A stretch of 64,000 bases of DNA from Pseudopedobacter saltans DSM 12145 (lineage in GTDB: Bacteria; Bacteroidota; Bacteroidia; Sphingobacteriales; Sphingobacteriaceae): NCBI RefSeq assembly GCF_000190735.1, contig NC_015177.1:2542001-2606000 (forward strand), in the 5' to 3' direction. Numbering within the stretch: position 1 is the first letter of the stretch; each line of letters begins with the position of its first letter. Shown piece after piece: positions 45,742 to 55,525 of this stretch. The position numbers and the translations under genes were made by a program. A model generated the notes under the pieces. That model worked only from the letters and a program-made list of their open reading frames with translations. It searched no databases and was not told where the DNA came from.

Positions 45742-46016
45742 GGTAAAAAAACGGGATGACTATTCTTAAAAAACCTTCTATTTAGACTTGAGAATGAAAT
45801 TTTCGCTGTCAGCTGGGTGATCTCAGCGACCGAATCCCATGAGCTATAAACAGACTTGCCCGTGCCATGACCCACCATTTCCAGCGTTTGAGATGCAAAA
45901 AAACAGGCTTTGCCACCTAACGGAAAATCACGCAGGGTGACCTCATCATAAAAACCATTGCACTCAAGACAGTGACCCTTAACGGCAGCAGAAAAACAAG
46001 TATTCTCAGAAAAGCT
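45742..46016 (-). pseudogene. Decayed coding fragment beside tRNA-Pro
   Basis: Read on the minus strand, one frame stays open for about 95 codons without a plausible start. It has clearly protein-like composition and richer G+C than its surroundings. Recognisable stretches include VKGHCLECNGFYDE, LRDFPLGGKACFF and MVGHGTGKSVYSSWDSV; the CLEC pair could be part of a metal site. The frame runs up to the terminator of tRNA-Pro on one side and into crtY antisense on the other. It resembles a piece of an accessory gene left at a tRNA site; I cannot name the family. Confidence 0.45.
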
Positions 46017-46032
46017 GGAAAATTAAAGTAAA

Positions 46033-46056
46033 AAAGCCAGCTTTTCTGCTGGCTTT
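46033..46056 (-). terminator. Terminator of the tRNA transcript
   Basis: Perfect nine-base arms (46033-46041 and 46048-46056) with a six-base loop. Read on the minus strand it ends in a T run and starts three bases after the tRNA-Pro 3' end. Confidence 0.85.
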
Positions 46057-46058
46057 CG

Positions 46059-46132
46059 TCGGGGTGGCAGGATTCGAACCTACGACCTCCACATCCCAAA
46101 TGTGGCGCGATACCGGGCTACGCTACACCCCG
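46059..46132 (-). tRNA. tRNA-Pro (anticodon TGG)
   Basis: 74 nucleotides read on the minus strand: acceptor CGGGGTG/CACCCCG, discriminator A, D arm with the AGC...GGTA pattern, anticodon stem CCACA/TGTGG enclosing loop TTTGGGA, and T arm with GTTCGAATC. CCA is not encoded. It lies 37 bases downstream of tRNA-Ser and ends at the terminator. Confidence 0.95.
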
Positions 46133-46168
46133 ATTAGGTATCACCTTTTTTCAAAGCTTTGAAGCTCT

Positions 46169-46256
<88 letters not shown>

Positions 46257-46569
46257 TTCTATCTTTCAGATAATGGAATTTGATTTCAACCAAATATACC
46301 CATCTATCGTTTTAAAAAAATATTCTACTTTTTGTAGATTTCACTTTATGACTATTATGTTGTTGCAATCTTAATGTTAAATTCTGACAACTTCCGTAAT
46401 AGTATTTGTTATCTTTTAAACTTTTTAAAATATATGTGTAATACATGTTAAAAGTTTACCTAATCACCCACCCTCTAAGGCTCCGAAGGAGTCCCTTTGA
46501 GACACCTCTCCTCCCGTTTGGGAATGCAAATATAACAATAGGAATATATCTTCAAAAGAAATTTTAAAA
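46257..46569. other. Upstream region of the tRNA pair
   Basis: No gene seen. Holds the tRNA promoter and, at 46470-46515, a hairpin-forming segment (ctaaggctccgaaggagtccctttgag). Its reverse strand ends in ggagaggtg, the same nine bases that begin the nearby tRNA-Ser. Confidence 0.45.
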
Positions 46570-48651
46570 CTATTCTGGATAATCTATCCTGACATGGTAG
46601 ATACCCATAAGCATTGTCTTGAAAATCAGCTTAATAGTTTCTATCTCTTTTAATGTAATATTGCTATCATTTAACTGATTTTGTTCCAATTTATAGTCAA
46701 TTACCCGTTCAACCAGGTTATTTATGGATTCAGCATCCGGTTCTTTAAGCGCCCGAGATGCTGCTTCAACAGAATCGGCGAGCATTAAAACGGCAGTTTC
46801 CTTAGAAAAAGGAATAGGTCCCGGATATCTGAAAATATTTTCATCTATAAATTTCTCAGGAAAATTCTTCAGGAATGATTGATAAAAATAATCCACACGA
46901 GTATTTCCATGATGTGTTCGGATAAAATCTATAATTACCTCTGGCAAATTATTTCTTCTGGCAAGTTCAATTCCGTTTTCCACATGTTTAATAATAATCT
47001 GTGCACTATCTTCATAAGAGAGCTTATCATGCGGATTAATTCCCTTAATCTGATTTTCAACAAAAAACTGCGGATTTTCTATTTTACCTATATCATGATA
47101 CAAAGCACCTGCTCTAACCAAAAGCGCATTACCTCCTATTTTATAAATTGCGGCTTCGGCCAGATTAGCAACCTGCAATGAGTGCTGAAATGTCCCTGGA
47201 GCTTTAAAAGCCAGTTCTCTAAGCAGATTTGAGTTGGTATTCGTCAATTCCATTAAGGTGATATCCGATGTAATACCAAACATCCTTTCGAAAAGGTAAA
47301 TTAATGGGTAAGCCAGTAGAGAAAGCAATACGCTAAACACAAATGGTAAAAATTTCATCCATTCCACGCTACTTAATGCTCCTTCCCTTATTAATGAAAT
47401 CCCCAAATAAGACACAAAGTAGTTCAATAGAATGAGCATTGCACTAATCAGGAATTGTTCTCTCCTTACCAGATTTTTGATACTATAGATAGCGACCATA
47501 CCTGCAGTAATCTGCAAAAAGGCAAACTCAAAACTATTTGGAACAAAGAAGCCAGCGACCAGAACTACCAGTAAATGAATATTTAAAGCCAAACGCGTAT
47601 CAAATAATATCCGGATAATAATGGGCACTATCGCGTAAGGAATATAATATACACTTGGAAGCTTTATTTTTACTGCCCAGGATAGGAAAACCAGCATGGC
47701 TATAATGATGAGCAGTATCAAAGCAATTTTCCTGTTATCAGCAAAAATATCCTTTCTAAAAAGGTACAGGAACACCATCAACAAAGTAATTACCAAGCCA
47801 ACCGCTAAAAACTGGCCTAAAAAGACCTGCTTCCGATCCCCTCTCATTTTAGCATTTTCTTCGTAAGATTGCCTTAACGATTCCAGCTTTTGATAAACAT
47901 TTTCATTAACAACATTTCCATTCTCTACAATTACCTCCCCTTTCTGTACCATTCCCCGGGTAACCGAAACATTTTCTACTGCCTGCTTTTCGAGAGCCTC
48001 AGAAAATCGCTCATCCAGGATAACGTTTGGTGTTATTCTGTCTTTAATAACACTGATTAAAATATCAGTACGAACAGATTTATTCGAAACAATTCTCTCA
48101 CTTGCCTGCGATAGCGCCGACGAAGGAGTCAATAAAGTTGCCGTACTTACTTCTGAGCGGACATTGTTCTTCAATAAAGTAATCAGGTAACTTCCATCAC
48201 TCTGATTTTTCTGATAACTCTGGTTAAGTCCGATAATTCCCTTATCATACAAGCTTTTTAAAACAGAAAAACCAAACTCAAAAGTCTTTTCTTTAATATC
48301 TCCCTCAGGTAGCTTCGCTCCCAACCATTTTGCTTCAAAATCTGCCTGATACTGGCTAACCTGAGACTCAAAGATCTTATCATCTATTCTATAAACCGGG
48401 AGAATAGACTTGGCAATACTTTCTCTGTCTTGCTTAATTTCTGCGGCGGTCTTTCGAATAGAAAAATTATATGGAGCAACAAGATCGTCGTGAAGCCAAA
48501 CCATCCCCTTCTCGAACTCGTACTTGAACCTGGGCTGTTTTGGCAATACGATTGTAATGATCACTATAGAAAACACCATTAAAAAGTATTTCACTATAGT
48601 TCCGTATTTCCTGTATAAAATTTGATGAGTATTTTTATTAAATCGGCTCAC
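46570..48651 (-). CDS. 7TMR-HD (PgpH-type) membrane HD phosphohydrolase
   Basis: A 693-residue membrane protein. One helix near the N terminus, a large extracytoplasmic domain (about 45-275), seven membrane helices (about 275-465) and a C-terminal HD domain (about 480-680). The HD domain has the core H-HD set: LLRELAFKAPGTFQHSLQVANL, ALYHDIGK and IRTHHGNTRVDYFY. Characterised members such as PgpH hydrolyse cyclic di-AMP, which suggests a second-messenger role here. It sits alone between the tRNAs and a divergent gene. Confidence 0.92.
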   Translation of the reverse strand: MSRFNKNTHQILYRKYGTIVKYFLMVFSIVIITIVLPKQPRFKYEFEKGMVWLHDDLVAPYNFSIRKTAAEIKQDRESIAKSILPVYRIDDKIFESQVSQYQADFEAKWLGAKLPEGDIKEKTFEFGFSVLKSLYDKGIIGLNQSYQKNQSDGSYLITLLKNNVRSEVSTATLLTPSSALSQASERIVSNKSVRTDILISVIKDRITPNVILDERFSEALEKQAVENVSVTRGMVQKGEVIVENGNVVNENVYQKLESLRQSYEENAKMRGDRKQVFLGQFLAVGLVITLLMVFLYLFRKDIFADNRKIALILLIIIAMLVFLSWAVKIKLPSVYYIPYAIVPIIIRILFDTRLALNIHLLVVLVAGFFVPNSFEFAFLQITAGMVAIYSIKNLVRREQFLISAMLILLNYFVSYLGISLIREGALSSVEWMKFLPFVFSVLLSLLAYPLIYLFERMFGITSDITLMELTNTNSNLLRELAFKAPGTFQHSLQVANLAEAAIYKIGGNALLVRAGALYHDIGKIENPQFFVENQIKGINPHDKLSYEDSAQIIIKHVENGIELARRNNLPEVIIDFIRTHHGNTRVDYFYQSFLKNFPEKFIDENIFRYPGPIPFSKETAVLMLADSVEAASRALKEPDAESINNLVERVIDYKLEQNQLNDSNITLKEIETIKLIFKTMLMGIYHVRIDYPE

Positions 48652-48806
48652 GCTAAATTATTTAATTTTCCAAAATTATGATTTTTGAATGAACTACTCA
48701 TTAAAACACCGACAATTAGGCTAAGTTTCACAATATTAGATTTAATTTATCATTTCTTGATTTTTGCATAACTTGCGCGTCTAAACTATATCAAATTTCA
48801 AACGAC

Positions 48807-49712
48807 ATGAGAATAGTTATCGCTTTTTTTCTCTCCTTGTTTTTTTTGACCGCAAAATCCCAACCAACAAAGCTGTCTTTATACCAATATGAAGATTCTT
48901 TAAAAAACCTGGGAAACAGCATTGTAAACGACACTATAGAAAGCAAGAGGGTAAAAAGTAATGAGATCTTTATAAAAACACTTATCGACGCTTTAAAAAT
49001 AAAGGGATCTTTCAATTACAAATTCAGTAATCTGGAAAACATTATATCCATTAAAAACTCCGATGACAGGAAATTCCGAATATTCACATGGTTCGTTTTT
49101 TACAACAACGGGAGTTTCAGATATTATGGGGCTATACAAATGAATAATCCTGAAAAATTAGAACTTATCCCACTTATCGACGGATCGGCTGAACTGAGCG
49201 AAAATCCCGAACAAACTTCTTTACCTAATAATAAATGGTACGGCGCGGTATATTATAACATTATATCTGTTTTTGGAAAAACTCCTTCGTATATTTTACT
49301 TGGCTGGAAAGGCCAGGATATGGAAAGCAGTTCGAAAGTAATGGAAACGCTGACATTCCAGAACGGGAAACCAGTTTTTGGAGAATCGCCGGTATTCCAG
49401 GAGAACGTAAAAAGCTCAACTTACCTTAACAGGCGGATTTTTTCCTATAATAGCAGTGCCTCGATGTTGTTAAGATATGTCAAAGACGATAAGACGTTTG
49501 TGTTTGATCATCTGGTACCGCCCAACGAAGAGTTTGAAAAAATAAAAAGCAAATACATTCCGGATTTAACATATGACGGCTACAAGTATAAAAATGGAAA
49601 ATGGATGTATGTTGAAAACATGAATCTGAAGAACCTTCCGGATGATACTGATGACTCTTTTGTCGATCCTTCTAAACTTAAATCAAGCTCCACTCCTATC
49701 CGTAAATATTAA
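48807..49712 (+). CDS. Exported protein of unknown function
   Basis: A 301-residue protein with a signal peptide (MRIVIAFFLSLFFLTAKSQ). The mature part is mixed alpha/beta, with a long strand-rich centre including GSFRYYGAIQMNN and YILLGWKGQDMESSSKVMETL. The C terminus is acidic and serine-rich (DDTDDSFVDPSKLKSSS). I do not recognise the family. It lies 140 bases upstream of the first peptide transporter gene on the same strand. Confidence 0.7.
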   Translation: MRIVIAFFLSLFFLTAKSQPTKLSLYQYEDSLKNLGNSIVNDTIESKRVKSNEIFIKTLIDALKIKGSFNYKFSNLENIISIKNSDDRKFRIFTWFVFYNNGSFRYYGAIQMNNPEKLELIPLIDGSAELSENPEQTSLPNNKWYGAVYYNIISVFGKTPSYILLGWKGQDMESSSKVMETLTFQNGKPVFGESPVFQENVKSSTYLNRRIFSYNSSASMLLRYVKDDKTFVFDHLVPPNEEFEKIKSKYIPDLTYDGYKYKNGKWMYVENMNLKNLPDDTDDSFVDPSKLKSSSTPIRKY

Positions 49713-49851
49713 GTCCAATTTTGACTTTTTTACCCCAGTGTGTAAATTGATTGTTTCATTTAATAATTAACAGCATTTTTTTAATATTATTGGAATTCGA
49801 AACTCCCTTTTTTTGGGAAAACGAAATGCACAACACATACTAACTAACATT

Positions 49852-51624
49852 ATGCTGAAAAGTCAAGATGCCGAAAACGATTTTTTCAAGAGTAACGTTT
49901 TAGGCCATCCTTCGGGATTATTCGTTCTCTTTTTCACCGAAATGTGGGAACGTTTCTCATATTATGGAATGAGAGCTTTACTCGTACTTTTTCTAACTTC
50001 TTCAATCTTAGGAGACAATGCAGGCTGGGGATGGCCACGGGAAAACGCTTTAGCCATATATGGATCTTATACATCATTAGCTTATCTAACTCCTATCCTG
50101 GGCGGTTATGTAGCCGACAGAATAATCGGATATAGATGGGCTGTTATTGTGGGTGCATTTTTAATGACACTTGGTCATTTATCTATGGCTTTTGAATTTA
50201 ATCCGATTTTCATGTATCTGGGCCTTTGTTTGTTGGTTTTAGGTAATGGATTCTTCAAACCGAATATGACTTCCATTATCGCACAGATGTACGAAAAACA
50301 CCCAGAGAAAAAAGACGGCGCATATACTATATTTTATATGGGCGTAAATGCAGGAGCTTTCCTTGGAATGTTGTTATGTGGATATATCGGAGAAAGCCCC
50401 GACTGGGGATGGAGTTATGGCTTCGGCTTGGCAGGAGTTTTCATGCTTTTAGGAATGTTGCAATTCTACTTCACACAAGGTATTTTTGGCCATATTGGCG
50501 AAAAACCGGTTTACGATGGAGAAACTATTGCAACTGCGAATGAGAAACCGGAAGAAGCCAAAAGAAATCCGTTTTCTAATTTTGATCTAACCGTAATATC
50601 CATCATAGCGGTTATCGGTTTAACCTGGGTTATAAACGATCCGTTATCTAAAATTACCTCCGTCAACCTTTTCAATTTCAGCGTAGGGTCTATGACCGGA
50701 AATACTTTTATAATTATAATAGCGCTCGCTTTATTCCTTTTTATTTTAGTAAAGCGCATTTTGCAATATACCCCCGTTCTACGCGATAAGATGATTGCAG
50801 TAATCATTCTTGCCTTTTTCACGATTTTCTTTTGGGCGTCATTTGAACAGGCAGGAGGGTCAATGACTATCTTTGCAAAAGATTATACGGCCAGAATATT
50901 GGAAGGAAACGCAAAAATTGTATTTAACATCGTAAATACATTGATAACCGTTGTTCCGCTAATTGTAATTACCTATGTGCTGTATAAACTTTTCAGACAG
51001 ACTTTCCAGAGATTTACTTTTGGAAATATCATTTTGGCCTTTGCATTTATTATTATCTGGAGCCTGGTTATCTTTATGCTGAAAGCACAATACCTTACCG
51101 AACAGGCAGAAGTTCCTGCTACATGGTTTGGCGTATTAAATGCACTTTTTATTATTACACTTGCCCCAATATTTTCCCGGATATGGGAAAGCAAATATAA
51201 TCCCTTTGCAACCTATAAAAACGGCATCGGAATGATTCTACTGGGAACAGGATTTGCAGTATTGGCTTACGGCGCTTCTGGTATTCCACAAGGCGCACAA
51301 ACCGCGGCAGTTAGTATGATGTGGTTAGTATTTGCCTATCTTTTCCACACCATGGGAGAGCTTTGTATTTCGCCTGTAGGGCTGTCTTACGTTAGTAAAC
51401 TGGTTCCCGGGAGGATGATAGCCATTATGTTTGGCATCTGGTATCTGGCAATTGCTATAGGGAACAAAATTGCGGGAACTATGGGAGGTATGATTGACGA
51501 GATAACCGCTCAGTATTCGATGTCAACATTTTTCTTGATTTTTACGATTATACCAATATCTTTAGGATTGTTAATCATATTATTAACACCGGTGATGAAA
51601 AAATTGATGCATGGCGTAAAATAA
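49852..51624 (+). CDS. POT-family proton-dependent oligopeptide transporter 1
   Basis: A 590-residue inner-membrane transporter importing di- and tripeptides with protons. The ExxERF motif is EMWERFSYYG near the N terminus, and GNGFFKPNMTSI and FYMGVNAGAF are standard PTR2 signatures. About fourteen membrane helices. ATG at 49852 is preferred to a TTG 39 bases upstream because the conserved N terminus starts there. It is followed by a terminator and a second POT gene, so the two are probably separate units despite their tandem layout. Confidence 0.93.
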   Translation: MLKSQDAENDFFKSNVLGHPSGLFVLFFTEMWERFSYYGMRALLVLFLTSSILGDNAGWGWPRENALAIYGSYTSLAYLTPILGGYVADRIIGYRWAVIVGAFLMTLGHLSMAFEFNPIFMYLGLCLLVLGNGFFKPNMTSIIAQMYEKHPEKKDGAYTIFYMGVNAGAFLGMLLCGYIGESPDWGWSYGFGLAGVFMLLGMLQFYFTQGIFGHIGEKPVYDGETIATANEKPEEAKRNPFSNFDLTVISIIAVIGLTWVINDPLSKITSVNLFNFSVGSMTGNTFIIIIALALFLFILVKRILQYTPVLRDKMIAVIILAFFTIFFWASFEQAGGSMTIFAKDYTARILEGNAKIVFNIVNTLITVVPLIVITYVLYKLFRQTFQRFTFGNIILAFAFIIIWSLVIFMLKAQYLTEQAEVPATWFGVLNALFIITLAPIFSRIWESKYNPFATYKNGIGMILLGTGFAVLAYGASGIPQGAQTAAVSMMWLVFAYLFHTMGELCISPVGLSYVSKLVPGRMIAIMFGIWYLAIAIGNKIAGTMGGMIDEITAQYSMSTFFLIFTIIPISLGLLIILLTPVMKKLMHGVK

Positions 51625-51653
51625 TCTCAACAAAATGCATATTTTATAGTTAT

Positions 51654-51703
51654 AGCTGCTAGTGGGTCTTTAAACAAAAATTCAATAGCAGCTTTTATTT
51701 TTA
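51654..51703 (+). terminator. Rho-independent terminator between the two POT genes
   Basis: Arms AGCTGCTA (51654-51661) and TAGCAGCT (51686-51693) followed by TTTATTTTT. It starts 30 bases past the first POT gene and ends 10 bases before the second. Confidence 0.7.
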
Positions 51704-51712
51704 GTATTAATT

Positions 51713-53200
51713 ATGTCTCAGTCTAATATTACGCTAGAAGAAATACAAAATTTCGAAGGGAAATATCCAAAACAGTTATGGTATCTGTTTTTAGTTGAAA
51801 TGTGGGAACGCTTCTGTTTTTATGGTATGCGGGGTGTTCTGGCAATCTTCATGGTAGATCAGCTCTTGTTATCAGATAAAGAAGCTAATTTAAAATATGG
51901 TGCCATACAAGCCTTCGTTTATGCCTTCACATTTGTAGGAGGAATCTTCGCAGACAAGGTTTTAGGATTTAAACGTTCATTAACATTCGGCGCTTTCCTG
52001 ATGATTGCTGGTAATGCATTAATAGCCGCAGCACCACACGATTTTTTTTATATAGGTATCTCCCTAACAATTATAGGAACAGGTTTTTTCAAACCTAATA
52101 TTTCCTCTATGGTGGGCGATCTCTATAAAGACGGAGATCCAAGACGAGATGCGGGTTTCGGAGTCTTTTACTCAGGTATAAACGTTGGGGCATTAATGGG
52201 TGGTGCCTTATGTGTTTGGCTAGGTAAAGAACACTCATGGAATTTGGCATTCCTTGCGGCCGCTATTGTTATGGTAATTGGTTTAATCATGTTCCTTGCA
52301 ACGAAAAAGCACTTAGGCCCAATAGGCGATAGCCCTTTACAAAACCTACCTAAAACAACAGTTTTAAAAAGAGAAATTGCTGTTTACATCGGTGCTCTGG
52401 CCTGCATACCCTTAATATTTATCATGATACATAATACAGCCTATACTGATATGTTTATGTATGTAATAGGTCCAATAGCATTATTTTACTTCTTTTTTCA
52501 GACATACCGTGAGAAAGACAAAGGCGTCAGGCAAAAGCTTTTTGCGGCAATGGTCCTCATCTTATTCTCTATTCTGTTCTTTGCTATATTCGAACAAGCA
52601 GGTGGCTCTTTAGCACTTTTCGCAAACAGTAACTTACATAATAACCTGTTATTTTTTAATATAGACCCCAATGTGGTAAATAACGGAGCGAACTCATTAT
52701 TTGTCATCATTTTCAGTCCTTTATTAGGCTTATTATGGCTCGCTTTTGCGAAAAAGAATATAGAACCTAATACGGTAATTAAATTTGGCTTAGGATTTCT
52801 ATTACTGGCAGTAGCATATTACATATTTTTCTCAACGAGATTTTTTGCAGACGAAAACGGTAAAACTTCTTTAGAAGTATTTTCTTTGGCATATCTGGCA
52901 GTAACCCTGGGCGAACTTTGCTTATCTCCTATTGGCTTATCCATGATCACCAAACTTTCTCCAAAACATTTAGGCGGAATGATGATGGGGCTTTGGTTTT
53001 TAGCTAGTGCTTATGGCCAGTATGTAGCAGGATTGTTGGGTGCAGGCATGTCGTCTCCGGATACAAATGCCAGTTTAACAGAAAAACTTCTGGGATACAC
53101 TGCAGGATATCAGCAACTAGCGATATATGCTTTAATTGCCGGAGTGGTGCTTATCGCCATTTCACCTTTAGTGCGGAAATTAATGGGCAACGTAAAATAG
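51713..53200 (+). CDS. POT-family proton-dependent oligopeptide transporter 2
   Basis: A 495-residue transporter, shorter than its upstream neighbour, with EMWERFCFYGMRGVL (ExxERF), GTGFFKPNISSMVGDLY and FYSGINVGALMGGAL. About twelve to fourteen helices. It is clearly homologous to the first POT gene but not a recent copy, so the pair probably differs in substrate range. Confidence 0.93.
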   Translation: MSQSNITLEEIQNFEGKYPKQLWYLFLVEMWERFCFYGMRGVLAIFMVDQLLLSDKEANLKYGAIQAFVYAFTFVGGIFADKVLGFKRSLTFGAFLMIAGNALIAAAPHDFFYIGISLTIIGTGFFKPNISSMVGDLYKDGDPRRDAGFGVFYSGINVGALMGGALCVWLGKEHSWNLAFLAAAIVMVIGLIMFLATKKHLGPIGDSPLQNLPKTTVLKREIAVYIGALACIPLIFIMIHNTAYTDMFMYVIGPIALFYFFFQTYREKDKGVRQKLFAAMVLILFSILFFAIFEQAGGSLALFANSNLHNNLLFFNIDPNVVNNGANSLFVIIFSPLLGLLWLAFAKKNIEPNTVIKFGLGFLLLAVAYYIFFSTRFFADENGKTSLEVFSLAYLAVTLGELCLSPIGLSMITKLSPKHLGGMMMGLWFLASAYGQYVAGLLGAGMSSPDTNASLTEKLLGYTAGYQQLAIYALIAGVVLIAISPLVRKLMGNVK

Positions 53201-53300
53201 TATTATAAGCCTGGAGACTTAAGTTTTTTATAGTCTAAGAACTAAAAACGAGACTCCACACAACGCACAAATACTTGACAACAAATAAAAAAATTTAATG

Positions 53301-53308
53301 TAATTTCG
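53301..53308 (+). promoter_or_regulatory. Possible -7 promoter element
   Basis: TAATTTCG fits the Bacteroidota -7 consensus TAnnTTTG at seven of eight positions. A TTG-containing -33 candidate lies near 53275, slightly farther than ideal. A start point near 53314 would give a short leader to the GTG at 53327. Confidence 0.3.
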
Positions 53309-53326
53309 CTTTCAAAATCATATTCT

Positions 53327-54049
53327 GTGTCAGATAGCATCGTCATCATACCTACATATAACGAGAGAGAAAATATTGAAAAAATTATCCGTAAAGTATT
53401 TTCTTTATCGCATCCTTTCCATATCCTGATTATCGATGACGGTTCTCCTGATGGAACTGCTGATATTGTAAAAGGTCTGATGATAGAATATCCTAACCAG
53501 CTTTTCATAGAAGAGCGTTCGGGAAAACTAGGATTAGGTACAGCCTATATCCATGGCTTTAAATGGGCCTTAACAAAAGACTATGAATATGTATTCGAGA
53601 TGGATGCCGATTTTTCTCACAACCCTGAAGACCTGGTTAGATTAAGAGAAGCTTGTGTTAATGGTGCAGACGTTGCCATTGGATCCCGTTACATTAATGG
53701 TGTAAACGTTGTAAACTGGCCTATGGGCAGAGTCCTGATGTCTTATTTTGCATCTGTTTATGTGCGATTTATTACAGGAATTGATATTCAGGACGCCACA
53801 GCAGGTTTCAAATGTTACAGAAAAAGAGTTTTAGAAACCATACAATTAGATAAGATAAAATTTGTAGGCTACGCCTTTCAGATAGAAATGAAATTCACTG
53901 CCATCAAGCATGGATTTAAAGTGGTAGAATTACCTATTATCTTTACAGACAGAACCGCTGGAACCTCCAAAATGTCTACCAAAATATTTAAAGAAGCGTT
54001 TTGGGGAGTAATAGAAATGAAAATCAGAAGCTGGTTTAGGAAGTATTAA
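53327..54049 (+). CDS. Polyprenol-phosphate mannosyltransferase (DPM1-like GT2)
   Basis: A 240-residue family 2 glycosyltransferase. It shows IIPTYNERENIEKII, DDGSPDGTADI, the metal-binding MDADFSHNPEDL and DATAGFKCYRKRVLE, the pattern of dolichol/polyprenol-phosphate mannose synthases. There is no C-terminal membrane domain, as in the short DPM1 form. The start is GTG at 53327; no ATG precedes the conserved N terminus. It supplies lipid-linked sugar for envelope glycosylation; the exact sugar is not certain. Confidence 0.9.
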   Translation: MSDSIVIIPTYNERENIEKIIRKVFSLSHPFHILIIDDGSPDGTADIVKGLMIEYPNQLFIEERSGKLGLGTAYIHGFKWALTKDYEYVFEMDADFSHNPEDLVRLREACVNGADVAIGSRYINGVNVVNWPMGRVLMSYFASVYVRFITGIDIQDATAGFKCYRKRVLETIQLDKIKFVGYAFQIEMKFTAIKHGFKVVELPIIFTDRTAGTSKMSTKIFKEAFWGVIEMKIRSWFRKY

Positions 54050-54421
54050 TAGCTGGAAGTCAGACGTCCGAAGACCGGAGTCTGGTTGTAGGTAGACGAT
54101 GGTCGATAGTCTCCCGAAAGGACGCCTTTAACACATGGTAAAATCTGTAATACCAAGGATAAAGATTAAGGACTATTTAGCTAAAGACTGCAAAAGTCCA
54201 AAGACGGAGTTTGGTTGTCCGTAGGTAGTCGATAGTTATTTGTCCATAGCCTATAATAAACCTGGCAGTAATTAATTCAAGTAATGGTAGTAAATAATGA
54301 ACTAACTTTGGTCCATAGCAAATCTACTAACGACTAATGAACCAATGACTAGTGAACTATCGACTAATCTAATACCCACTACGCTCTACTTATAAAATAA
54401 AATATTCGTAAATTCATCCCC
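54050..54421. repeat. Degenerate low-complexity region upstream of ruvB
   Basis: No gene. First half: variants of gtccgaagaccggagtctgg and ggtagtcgatagt. Second half: variants of actaatgaaccaatgac. The hairpin-like ctcccgaaaggacgccttt (54110-54130) resembles 46480-46500. The same style of DNA occurs at 18366-18466 and 3110-3140. Confidence 0.55.
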
Positions 54422-55435
54422 ATGAACGAGCATCTTGACCCGAATAGTGAAAAATTATCTTTTACAGATAAAGAAATAGAGAAAGTGCTTCGTCCACAAG
54501 AGTTTGATGACTTTACTGGACAAGAAAAAATACTGGAAAATCTAAAGATTTTCGTAAAGGCGGCCAAACTACGTGGCGAACCCTTAGATCATGTTCTTTT
54601 ACATGGTCCTCCAGGTCTTGGAAAAACAACCCTCTCGCATATCATAGCAAATGAAATGGGAGTTGGCATAAAGATTACAAGCGGTCCCGTATTGGACAAA
54701 CCTGGCGATTTGGCAGGTCTGCTCACCAACTTAGATGCTGGCGATATCCTTTTCATTGATGAAATACACCGCCTGAGTCCTCTGGTAGAAGAGTACTTGT
54801 ATTCTGCAATGGAAGACTTTAAAATTGACATCATGCTCGAAACCGGCCCCAACGCCCGTTCAGTACAGATTTCATTGAGTCCTTTTACACTGGTGGGAGC
54901 GACAACCCGTTCGGGATTATTAACAGCTCCATTAAGAGCCAGATTTGGTATAAATTCCAGATTACAATATTACGATGCAAAGCTGTTGACAACTATTGTC
55001 ATCCGTTCCGCATATATCCTGAAAACGCCAATTACAGAAACGGGGGCTTATGAGATTGCCAGAAGAAGTCGTGGTACACCTCGTATTGCTAACGCATTAC
55101 TAAGAAGAACCCGTGACTTTGCGCAAATTAAAGGAAATGGCGAAATAGATACAGAAATTGCTAAATATGCTTTAAATGCGTTGAATGTAGACGAACATGG
55201 TTTAGACGAAATGGACAATCGGATTCTTTCTACTATAGTAGACAAGTTTAAAGGTGGTCCCGTTGGTTTAAAAACCATTGCTACAGCGGTTGGAGAAGAT
55301 GAAGGAACAATTGAGGAAGTTTATGAGCCTTTCCTTATTCAGGAAGGTTATTTAATGCGAACTTCAAGAGGAAGGGAAGCTACTCCTGCAGCATATCAGC
55401 ATCTTGGAAGAATTAAATCAGGAACTCTTTTTTAA
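54422..55435 (+). CDS. ruvB: Holliday junction branch-migration ATPase RuvB
   Basis: A 337-residue AAA+ motor that drives branch migration with RuvA. Walker A is GPPGLGKTT (about 60-68), Walker B is LFIDEIHRL (about 110-118), sensor 1 is GATTRSG, and the C-terminal winged helix ends in [14 protein letters not shown]. Length and motifs are fully typical. It stands alone after a degenerate low-complexity region. Confidence 0.97.
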   Translation: MNEHLDPNSEKLSFTDKEIEKVLRPQEFDDFTGQEKILENLKIFVKAAKLRGEPLDHVLLHGPPGLGKTTLSHIIANEMGVGIKITSGPVLDKPGDLAGLLTNLDAGDILFIDEIHRLSPLVEEYLYSAMEDFKIDIMLETGPNARSVQISLSPFTLVGATTRSGLLTAPLRARFGINSRLQYYDAKLLTTIVIRSAYILKTPITETGAYEIARRSRGTPRIANALLRRTRDFAQIKGNGEIDTEIAKYALNALNVDEHGLDEMDNRILSTIVDKFKGGPVGLKTIATAVGEDEGTIEEVYEPFLIQEGYLMRTSRGREATPAAYQHLGRIKSGTLF

Positions 55436-55525
55436 CTATTTCCGTATAAGGAAAAAGATAAAACAAGAATACATTTTTTGATTTTTCACTTTTGAATTTA
55501 GACTTTATATATTTTATATTCGTAC

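Noticed and set aside
45917-46099. A 60-codon minus-strand frame running through tRNA-Pro
   Set aside because: Overlaps a clear tRNA and its terminator; the protein-like signal in this area is in another frame and was listed as a remnant.
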